A stretch of 64,000 bases of DNA from Solen grandis (taxonomy: Eukaryota; Mollusca; Bivalvia; Adapedonta; Solenidae): contig CM037783.1 in the NCBI GenBank assembly GCA_021229015.1, positions 60,177,746 to 60,241,745 on the forward strand, written 5' to 3'. A program made the translations under genes and the position numbers. Positions 10,041 to 22,000 of the stretch are shown here, in pieces (position 1 is the first letter of the stretch; each line of letters starts with the position of its first letter). The notes under the pieces are model-generated. The model made no database searches and was not told where the DNA came from. It saw nothing but the letters and a program-made list of their open reading frames with translations.

Positions 10041-13000
10041 CCAGCTAGAAACAAAAAAATAAATTGTACCCTTAGATGAGATTGTCCACTAGTCTGATAG
10101 GTCATTTGGGTGATTCCACTACATATGCAGAGGTGGAGAAGATAACATTACCACAAATACCATTCCTATAGCTTAGTCTGACCTACTGGCAGAGGTCACA
10201 TTTTCTGGACTGTGTTGCCCCACTGAGTTAGTGCAAAAACTACATAACCTGCTACTATGTATATGAGATACTAGGCTAGTTTTACACAAAGCCACCTGAT
10301 AGAGATATAAGGGTTATTGATACTATCCTAAATCAGCAGCAGCATCAACATCATCATTAAAGTGAATGTGGGAGGGGGGGGGGGTGAATATGCAGATTGT
10401 CTGCCTTTACTTTGGTTCATGTCAGTGTTCCAGTACACAGGGATTACCAAACACCTCTTAAAAACCACAAACGAATGATTAAAAACACTTTGTAATAAAT
10501 TGCAACTTATTTCTTAATAATTAACCCTTTTCCTCATAGAGATCTATAAAATATATGTACCTATGTGAGTAGCATAAAACCTAATCAGCCTGCAAGTCCA
10601 ACTGTTACTCGCAGGCTGATCAGGTTTTATGCTGTTTGCTGCTCCTTAGTGGTCTGGGGATGGGGATTTTACAATTAAATTTGGAAAGGTTTAAGTGGGG
10701 CTTTCTGCAGATCAGGATTTATGTCAAAATGAGTTTTTATGAGGGACAAATATTTTGTTGAAATTATTTATCCCATATTGTCTTTCTGCATTCACAAAAT
10801 CATACAAGCATTACTATTAATACAAGAAATAATAATAAAACCAATGCTTATAAAGTTTATCCATCATACCAATAATTAAATGAAATTATAACTTATATTA
10901 TGTAAATGTTGACAAGTTGTTGTACTTCTTTTTTACATACCCCATACTAAACTCTGATATGTCAGAGAAAGGTAAGTCTAGTCCTGCAGTGGCTGCTTGG
11001 GCTGGGGTTGAATGCTTTGGCATTGGAGAAAACAGAGGTGGTCCACTGACAGTTTTCTCTGGTATGGCAATGACGCATTCACTTTGTGAATCATTCCCAG
11101 GAGATTGAGCACTTCAAAGAGATACAAGATATAAGGAACATGTCCAAATGGGGTATTAATAATTATGGAACTTTTCCATGCGCAGATCCAGGAATTTGTT
11201 GGAGGGAGAGGGGTGAGGAGAGGGCAAAGAGGGTCCAACAGCTTTTGCTTCCTTTCTTTTTTTCACTAATTCCTGGTTTAATGCTGAAGCAATAGATTAA
11301 TAAAATTTAAACATAATAAAAGGGTGGGTCATGCCCCTTCTCCCTCTCTTATACATATTTTTGGCATAATAGCCAAATCTCGGGGTTGGGGGTCTGGACC
11401 CCCTGTACCCACCTCTGGATCTGCGCATGTTCAACATATTATGTGCTGACGTTCTTATCAAGATATATCTATTCAAATATCCTCAAGTCCACAAACTGTT
11501 ACCCTATTAACTAATTGTGAAATGCAACATCAAATAAAATACATAAAATAGAAACTGTTCACATACCAATTCTTTCTATCCGATAAATGTTGATACCTTC
11601 CAAAACAAACATTAAATGATTCTTCAATCGAAACTAACATTCAACACAAAAGAAGTAAAATTGTACTGTACCGAACGCCGCCACCTAGGTGACGTCATAG
11701 TAGTTACGAATTATACACATATGACTTCATTTATAAAAATGTAAACACAGCAGATGAAAGTTCACTGAGAGATAGGCTTTTATACTTTCAGCGTAAATGG
11801 CAATATTTGACTGTTTGTATCACATTGTCGTACGAGTCGTCTGCTGTGTTCTTGTTATAAAATATTACTAACGGTGCATCTGTTTCTTTCTTTCTTTCTC
11901 ATTCTTAATCTTATATTGTTTATGTGATAGGTGTGGGGTTAAACAATTAAACACAAAATAAATTTTAACACTTGAAAAAGGTCGGGTTAGTTACCGTTAC
12001 CGATATTTGTACAACAAATTCCGGTTTTCCCTTTCAGGAGTGCACTTGATCGGAGACAAGTATCAAATGTGGCTTACTTTCAAATTTGAGGCAGTATGAT
12101 TTTAGTTGTTTACAATTATAGCAAAATTGTTATGGCACGAAGCCTAAATTTGAGATGACTTAAATCTCTGGTTATGGTCATGAATGTAAAAATAGAAAGA
12201 AGGGCCGGCTTCTTATCAGCAAACTTACCTTTCTAGGAGTCGTTTGGCTAACTCGTCGTGTGTGGCGATGTTTAAATCCTTTTTTACCTGAATCCACCTA
12301 TACCATGTTTCTGAAGATAATCTTATCGTGTGTCTCGTCTTTGACCACAGTCTTTGTTTTTCTTTTCTATTTTCTACTGCAGTAATCTTAGAACGCGGAC
12401 TAAGTCGCGTCATTCGCGGTTTTTTCTTTTTGTCCGCCATTGCGATTTAAAAAAGGGGCGTTAAAAGGCGCATGCTCCGCCCACTCTGCCTCAAAATTAG
12501 CATATAACGACTGCATCATTCTGTTAGTGGTGCCGTCAGATATTCGGGAATAGTAGGGGGAATTTCCCACAATTTCTGCTTAATAAAGCAATGCATGGAC
12601 TTCGGGGTTTTATTTTGCACTATCTTAGACACATTTTTAGTTATCTACGCACTTTAATTATTTTCTTTGAATTTATTTACGCTAAAACATACGGAGACTT
12701 TAAGGACCATCTCTCTTTTTGTCCATTTTCAATCAGCAGTACCACACTGAAATCTCATGATCACTGTTTTTTTCCATACTATTGCTAAAATGGGTAAGAA
12801 AAACTGTCAAGTTCCTGAGAAACATGTATATCAGTATGATACATGTATACTAGGTTGCATATAGAGCAGTGGTACTCAGGTGAGCGATTTTAGGCCCTAT
12901 GGGCCTCTTGTTTAATTATCTTTCTTTCTTCTGGTGAATATAACTAGAATATTATACATGGTATTTACTTGAAACTTCAAATGTAAACAGATGGCAACTA

Positions 13001-16000
13001 GGAGAAGTGCAGTGTCCAAGAACTGTAACTACTGTGCCAAACAACCATAACTGACTCTCTATCCACTTTAAATAAAAACTTTACTTACTTATTATTTACT
13101 ATCATAACCAGTATACTATGTATACATGTTCTTATCTATGCTCTGCTTGGAGTCTAGAGTCTGACTTCTCCTGTATCAAAGCATTTTCAGTGATAGCTCT
13201 AGTTTTTTATGCCTTAAACATTTGAAGAATTGTGAATCAGAATTAAGAGTTACCCCTGTCTGCCCATGTGTGTGTCCATGGATTTTTAGCTCACCTGAGC
13301 ACAACGTGCTCATGGTGAGCTATTGTGATGGTCCGCCGTCCGGCGTGCGTCATGCATTGTCAACTTTTTAATTCAAACGACTTCTCCTCCTAAACTACTG
13401 GGCAGATTTCAATAAAACTTTACACAAATGACCCTTGGGTGACCCTCTTTCAAGTTTGTTCAAATGGTTCCAGTCTGTTGAATAACTAGGTCACAGGAAC
13501 TAAAAATAGACAAAAAAAATGCAATCTTTAAAAATCTTCTTCTCTGAAACAAAAAGGCACAGATCTTTGATATTTGGTATGTAGCATCATCTTATGATCC
13601 TCTACCAAGTTTGTTCAAATTATGGCCCTGGGGTCAAAATTGGCCCGCCCTGGGGGTCACTTTATTTACATAGGCTTATATAGGGAAAACTTAGAAAAAT
13701 CTTCTTCTGCGAAACCGTATGGCCTAGAGCTAAGATATTTGGCCTGAAGCATTGTCTAGTGGTTCTCTACCAAGTTTGTTCAAATCATGGCCCTGGGGTC
13801 AAAATTGGCCCCGCCCCGGGGGTAACTTTATTTACTTAGGCTTATATAGGGAAAACTTAGAAAAATCTTCTTCTCCGAAACCGTATGGCCTAGAGCTAAG
13901 ATATTTGGCATGTAGCATTGTCTAGTGGATCTCTACCAAGATTGTTCAAATCATGGCCCTGGGGTCAAAATTGGCCCCGCCCTGGGGGTCACTTTCTTTA
14001 ACATAGGCTAATATTGGAAAAAATCAAGAAAAATCTTCTTCTCTGGAACATGGCCTAGAGCTAAGATATTTGGCATGTAGCATTGTCTAGTGGATCTCTA
14101 CCAAGATTGTTCAAATCATGGCCCTGGGGTCAAAATTGGCCCCGCCCTGGGGGTCACTTTCTTTAACATAGGCTAATATTGGAACAAATCAAGAAAAATC
14201 TTCTTCTCTGAACCTATGGCCTAGAGCTAAGATATTTGGCATGTAGCATTGTCTAGTGGATCTCTACCAAGATTGTTCAAATTATGGCCCTGGGGTCAAA
14301 ATTGACCCCGCCCTGGGGGTCACTTTCTTTAACATAGGCTAATATTGGAACAAATCAAGAAAAATCTTCTTCTCTGAAACCGTATGGCCTATAACTAAGA
14401 TATTTGGCATGAAGCATTGTCTAGTGGATCTCTACCAAGATTGTTCAAATCATGGCCCTGGGGTCAAAATTGGCCCGCCCTGGGGGTCACTTTATTTACA
14501 TAGGCTTATATAGGGAAAACTTAGAAAAATCTTCTTCTGCGAAACCGTATGGCCTAGAGCTAAGATATTTGGCATGTAGCATTGTCTAGTGGATCTCTAC
14601 CAAGATTGTTCAAATCATGGTCTTGGGGTCAAAATTGGCCCCGCTCCGGGGGTCACTTTATTCAACATAGGCTTATATAGGGAAAACTTAGAAAAATCTT
14701 CTTCTCCGAAATCGTATGGCCTAGAGCTAAGATATTTGGCATGTAGCATTGTCTAGTGGATCTCTACCAAGATTGTTCAAATTATGGCCCTTGGGTCAAA
14801 ATTGGCCCCGCCCTGGGGGTCACTTTCTTTAACATAGGCTAATATTGGAAAAATCAAGAAAAATCTTCTTCTCTGGAACCATATGGCCTAGAGCTTAGAT
14901 ATTTGGCATGTAGCATTGTCTAGTGGATCTCTACCAAGTTTGTTCAAATTATGGCCCTTGGGTCAAAATTGGCCCCGCCCGGGGGTCTTTCTTTAACATA
15001 GGCTAATAAGGAAAATCTAGAAAATTTTCTTCTCTGAACTATGGCCGGGAGCTTTGATATTTGGAATTGTCTAATGATCTCTACCAAGTTTGTTCAAATA
15101 ATGGCCCTGGGGTCAAAATTGGCCCCGCCCAGGGGGTTTCTTTCTTTAACATAGGCTAATAAAGGAAAAAATCTAGAAAATTTTCTTCTCTGAAATCATA
15201 TGGCCGGAAGCTTTGATATTTGGCATGCAGCATTGTTACCTTGATCTTTAACTTATCTTTTGTAACTTTATGGTGGGACATTTTATCTTTACTCAGGTGA
15301 GCGGATTAGAGCCCTCGGGCTCTTGTCTTATTTCTGATCAATAGCTTTGGAAGTGCCAAAGAAATTAAATTCTTTTTTGGTTTATAAATATATGATATCA
15401 AAATACAGTTTAGGTATAATTTTGGTTACTATCCACTCAATATTGGAGGAGTTATGGCCCTTTGTTGACATAGTATTATGTCACTTTTTGGTTTCCGATC
15501 AGTAACTTTTAAAAGACTCTATTGATAGAATTATTATTTGACATGTAAGTAACAGACCAAGTCCAGTGTTATACCCATTATTAAGGTCAAATTTCAGTTT
15601 CTGTTCTATAACTTTTAAAGAACTTGATGTTTTTAATTCATGTTTGCCTTTTAAGTAGATCATAATAAAATAAGAAGAAAAAAAACAGGACAAGTTTGAT
15701 TCAGGTTACAATCCAACAAATCTTGATCAGCTGCTCATAAGCATCATCACAAAAAAAAAAAAAACATGTGTTCTTTTGTGTAAACAAGGTCAACCATTGA
15801 CTATTTATTATCCCTTCAATCTTGTATTGGAAAAAGAGCTGTATAATATGTGAACAAAAGTTGTATACATGTATATGTATGTGTGTGCCAGCTATCGAAC
15901 ATGTACAGCTGTTACCATATATATTTTATTATAATGCTAAGGCCAATTTTGTGTTTGTTGCAGAAGTCCCAAAATTCGCCCCTTTATCCGGGGGGCGCTG

Positions 16001-19000
16001 GAGACTAGATTGAGGATGCTTATACCATATATAGACAAATGGCCCCAGGTAAGTCAGCACTACTGGAGCTCTGCAGTGAACATCCTTTAACTATCCAGCA
16101 TTCCATAACCCTTACCCTCATTAATATTCATGTACAAATTTATGACAGTAAAGTTTAATTTACTAAACTTTAAGTGGTATTTGAATCAATGGGTTTTATT
16201 TACTGTGCAGACAGCGTAGAATCTGAGTTATATGGTTATATAAGCCAATGTGCTTAGATTGGAGTTGGGCCATTTCTTATTTTCTTTTGTTGTTTAAAGG
16301 GCCATGGCCCCTTCTTTTATTCAGGGCTACAGATAAGGTCTAAGGTCAACTGGGTATTTACTCATCAATTCTTGAGGGAATTGGGTTTTCACAATTTTAA
16401 TTGAGTAATGAAAATATGGTTACTCCATCAAAAAATTTTTGCTTTTTTTCCTGAACTTAATTTTTGAATTGAAATAACAGTACATATACATACTGGTATA
16501 TGCGTCTGCTGTTCTTGTATGCAACAATGTCCATTTAACAATTATCATATGCAAGATTTATCATTAGTTCCTCAACAATTAAATTCAAAACATTCAATCA
16601 TTTTTGATCTTCCTGATCGAAAGATTTAGCAATTTTAACTATTGAATTTAAACACAAACTATAAACTGGTTAACATGGTTTGTTAAATTGGAATTGGATG
16701 CTATCGACTCTACCGCTGCCATTCTGTTTTGGTTTGTAAACACGGTCCAAAACATCGTCTAGTATACCTCTGACAACCTCGGTGCCGCTACAGACGATTT
16801 CACCTTCCAGATCATCAATTATTGCACAACAAATGCCTGATGTTTGGTTAGCATGCAGTGTTAGGTATCCGCTCAAAATGTTTTTTTTCGTTTGTTTTGT
16901 TTTAAACGTTTACACGTTTTTTCCTGCCTTTTGTAACCACATTTTAAGCAAACGAATCGAAAAGCGTCCGATGAATGAATAAGACTGGATTTATGTTTTA
17001 TTTGAATGGAACCCAAAGTAGGAAATTACCGGAAATCGTTTGCAGTCTGTTTTGCGGATTCGCAAGTACCCAGTCAAACATATACAAGTATTTGTAAACA
17101 TCACTCGGTTTCATAATGTTGCGTACCAATATGCTTTAATGTTTTGGATATTTGAGTAACCTAATTTTTAACTGCTTTTTGATACGCTAGAATATTAAAA
17201 GAATTTTACCTATTTTATTTGTGTAATTACGCAAATACGCATCTTATCTGTAACCCTGTTTATTAAAACAGAATGAAGTCTATTGTTCTCTTTTGTTCTG
17301 TTTACCGTTATATGGCCCCGAACTCCAATCTAGCTGCAGAAACAGAGGACCCTGATTAAAATTTATTTATTTAGTAAGATGTGTTTTACTCTAAACCTCA
17401 TAAAGACATGTTTTAATGCCTTGGCAATTAGAGCAAACCCAGATCAGACTACCTCTGTCAAGAGCTGTCTGATCAGGGTCACCCCTGTTTGCTAATACAA
17501 TAATTGCAGAGTCCGCTAGGCAAAGATAAATTCATTGTTTCATATGCCATTTAAAGTTCAATGAACTTATTGTCATAAAAATTTTAACATGAATTTTAAT
17601 GAGATAATGGGTTAAAGAAAAGGACAATTTTTGGATAGAGCAAATTGAGATGACTTGAGAATGGAGGGTATTCTTGACATTCAAAAAGAAGAGGGAAAAA
17701 AACTTTAAGAGAGGAGATTTTTTTTTTTATTACAATTTTCATTGATATATACTGATTTACTAAAAAACAGGGCATTTGCAGAAAAATTGTATGCCACAAA
17801 TGTCATACCCAACACCTGCTGATTTCAGGTCATTTTTACCTTGGAATTCGACTCTTACCATCACATCACCTAACCTATGTTTTGAAGAAAAGTTCATTCA
17901 TGTTTTAATGTTCAGCTGACCATTTACCTTGTATAGAGGCATTGGTTGTCCAGGAGCTGTCTGATCAGGGTCTCCCAGGAGCAGTTTGATCAGGGTCTCC
18001 CAGGAGCTGTCTGATCAGAGTCTCCCAGGAGCTGTCTGATCAGGGTCTCCCAGGAGCAATTTGATCAGGGTCTCCTCTATTTAATCAGGAAATATTGTGG
18101 CGTAAATCTACACAGTCTGCGCAGCAAAGAAATTCCATCATATACTATTTTTAAAATCATTAAGTTAATATTCATCAAGTTATAAATTTATACATTGATA
18201 TTCATGAGGTTAAGGATTAATGTTTACAGTAGTCTGTTAAGAAAAATATCTATCTATACAAACATGTATTGTCTTAAATAGGATTTTTGAGAACAGTGTT
18301 TTCTCTCTAGCCACTTACCATACATGTCACTATTTCAGGCAATGGGGATACTGGCCCTGCCCCAGAATGCTCCTGATGCCTGGAAGAACCTCTCTAACCT
18401 CACCGACGACATCTGGTATTATGCTGGGGACCGGTCCACAGATGTAAGGGCCCAGTTACTTTGAATAAGCCATATTGTTTAAAATTGACCAGGTATTGGA
18501 CAGCAGGTGTTATGTCATAGCATTTGTTGGAGAGAGATGAATAAAAAAAAATGCATCTGTTGAAACTAATGGGTTTTTATTAGCTTGTCTGTTTTTATTG
18601 AAGAAAAAAATATGAACTGTTGATGTAACCCTGGCATCCAGGTTGTCATCATCGTCATCAATAATCTTAACGTTGGTCATGACTTCTCAGCTATTCAGTA
18701 TACAACTTCATTTTTGGTATGCATATTCATCTTGACAAGGCCTCTCCAGACATATGCAAATATTTCACCTATTGACCTTGACCTTTGACCTGTTTTTGAT
18801 GTAACTTATGAAAACTTTAAAATGCCTGTCATTTCAGAACCGTTACCAACAGGGCACTGATATTTCACATGTGAATTCTTTGTGGCAAGACCTTTCCATC
18901 AATGTTACACTTTTGGACTTTTGACCTTTAACTTTGACCTTTTTTTTAAATGTTTAACAAAAAAACGTTAACGTCAGCCATAACTTCTTTACCATTAGGC

Positions 19001-22000
19001 ATACAACTTATATTTTTGGTTTGCATATTCATCTTGACAAGGCTATTCAGATATACCTCAATAAATCATCTATCAACCTGGACCTTGACCTTTGACCTTA
19101 TTTTGCCATAATTTTGGACAAATTTTAAAATATATCTTGCTCTGTCAGTTTTCAATGAATTTTTTGTAAACTTTGTATACTGATTTGTCATCATATAAAC
19201 CTGTGCAGGTGTGACATTGGACATGATTACTAGACAGATAAAAAGGTTAAAGCATTTTTTAAAAATATTGTCTTTTAATTTTACAGTTTTGTGTAGATTA
19301 TCAAAAAACTCAATGGATTAGTGTGTGTCTGTGTGTGTAAGAAATTGTGTCCAGGCTGTTACTTTGTTATGTATGGTCGCTTTTTAAAATAACTTTGCAA
19401 AAATGATCCCCAGGATATGATGTTACACAAACAAGAACCAAGTTGTTAGCTTAAAGGTCAAGGTCACTGTATTTAATTGAGTTTAAAATTTGTGTAAGGT
19501 CTGAGCTGTATCTTTGTTGTGTATAGTCATGTTTTGAAATAACTTGACAGAACAGATCCTTAGTACAAAACAATGTGTCGCAAAAGAACAAGGTCACTAG
19601 CTTAAAGGTCAAGGTCACATCACTTGGTCAGGGTCACAGCACTCATTTCATATTTAATCATCTTTAATATTTCCAGTTTTTCATCATATTCACTGACAAA
19701 AATATCATCTAATAAACAAAATGGCAGGGCATCTGTGTCTCATGGACACATTTCTAGTTTTATTAATGTTATGGATATATATAGTGTGGTCTTTTTGTGA
19801 TATGTCAAATATCTTGATGAAAAGATAGTTGTACATCCTGCTAATATTAGCACATTTCATGATGATCTGTTAACCAACCTTTGTTATTACCAAGTATAAC
19901 AATTTCATTACTCATAAATGGTGCTTGATTATTAAAGCCCACACGTTTTTACTATGTGAGACTGTCTCATATGGCTGACACATTATCCTGTCAGTTCATC
20001 TTTATCTGTCTGTCTTTCTTACATGGGACAAAAGGACAGATCTTTAATCATTATGATTTGTTTAACATTCAGTGAGTGAAGGGACTGTGGATGTAGACAT
20101 GACAGCTTGTATGATTTTGTTTCAGTTTAACTGGTACACAAAGCGGATGAGTTTAGCGGCTGTATACAAGACAACAGAATTATTCATGCTGCAGGACAAG
20201 TCGGAAGATTACTTTGAAAGTTGGCAGTTTCTGGACAGGAGGATGAAGGACATTGGTACAGTAGGCAATATAGCTAGGAAGGTAGGTACCTCAGTAAGTT
20301 AGGGTGGCATATTGATACCCCCACAAACAAAAGACAGTCCTGCCTTATGTTGGTGAACTTCTTCAGTCTTCAGTTTTTGAGATATTTCAGTGAAATGCAC
20401 TTACCATGATGGATAATAGTTGTAATGTGTAAATGACATTTTGTGGACTTACTTATGAATGCATTTCAGATTATTTGCCCTTAGATACTTCTCTACACAT
20501 ATTGTATATGATATATAGAGACATTTTATGGCACAAACTAGTGTTCAATTTTGGAGATATTACAATGAAATATTTCATGTGATAATATTGTCAGCACTGA
20601 TAACCATGTAACAGTTTTTATTCTGCAGTTAATTTATTTTGCAATTATTGTGGATGAAAACAATTGCAGGAAGCAAAATTAGGTTTAGAAGTCATTGAAA
20701 TTTGTTATGAAGGATAAATTCCAGTTTATGTTGTAGTTGAATGTGCCATATTGTATTGCTATATGTGTATAGAGTTCATGATAAACTCATAACTACAACA
20801 TAACATGAGCATATGAATGAATTTTAAACACTAATTAAATTTCATTGCTTTTATGTATGAAATCTCAATAAATTTGATACAATAACACAACTGTACATAT
20901 AAACTGTGTTTGTATCAGATACTGGTAGGCTATATAGAAGTGAAACACAGATACCAGTCAATACAGGTGTCAAATGGGTTATAATTACAGGAAATGGTTG
21001 AAAAGTATGGATATCACAAATATGCTATTATGCTTGTATACTTTTTGGCAGTTTAACCAGTTCATTTTTATTGTTTCATTCCTAATTACTGGTGAACAGT
21101 CTGTAACTTTCCAGGTCTAATTAGTAGTTAGCAGGATGTTTTTTTGGCTTAAAATTGCACCTCAGTGTATTTCACATGGCTAAGAATGGGCATATATTTG
21201 ACACCTTGATGAAAGGAAATATTGTGTTATATATCTCAGTTTTTATTAGCTCGTCTGTTTTTTTTTTAAGAAAAAAATACGAGCTATTGTCGTAACTCCG
21301 GCGTCCGCGTTGTCGTCGTCCGGAATCTTAACGTGGCCATTACTTCTCTACTATTCCATATACAACTTTCATTTTTGGTGTGCATATTCATCTTGACAAG
21401 GCCTATCCAGACATATGCAAATTTTTCACCTATTGACCTTGACCTTTGACCTATTTTTGCTGTATTTTTAGCTCACCTGAGCACGTGTGCTCAGGATGAG
21501 CTTTTAGGATCAATGAATGTCCGTCGTCCGTCAGTCGTCCACAATATGTTCGTTTGCACTCTAGCATCTTCATTTTATGAGCAATTATCTTCAAACTTTA
21601 AAACAATGTTTATAACCATAAAATCTCGGCTAAGTTCAATTATGGCTGATATCGGAACATTAGGTCAGGAGTTATGCCCCTTTTAAAATTCAAAAAATGC
21701 CATATTTCACTTTGTTTACACTCTAGCATCTTCATCTTTTGAGCAATCATCTTCAAACTTTATGGCAATGCTTATGACTATAATGTCTCGATTGAGTTTG
21801 ATTATGACTAAGATCAGTTGATTAGGTCAGGAGTTAAGCCCCTTTTAATATAAAAAAAGGCCAGATTTCACGTTGTTTACACTCTAGCATCTTCATCTTT
21901 TAGCAATCATCTTCAAACTTTATTACAATGTTTATGACCATAAGGTCTCGATTGAGTTCGATTAATGCTGAGATCCGTCAATTAGTTCAGAAGTTATGCC

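Larger units (their letters stand above)
16090..17515 (+). mobile_element. MITE copy split by a later insertion
   Basis: The left half (about 16,095-16,250) has 'attaatattcatgtacaaat', 'cagacagcgtagaatctgag'. The right half (about 17,338-17,515) has 'agaaacagaggaccctga' and the central-palindrome word 'gagctgtctgatcagggtc'. The halves are separated by the TIR element at about 16,254-17,334. Confidence 0.6.

Noticed and set aside
13700..15240. 166-bp array considered as a CRISPR-like array or coding tandem repeat
   Set aside because: Units are continuous without unique spacers, contain stops in all frames and lie inside a repeat element in an animal intron.
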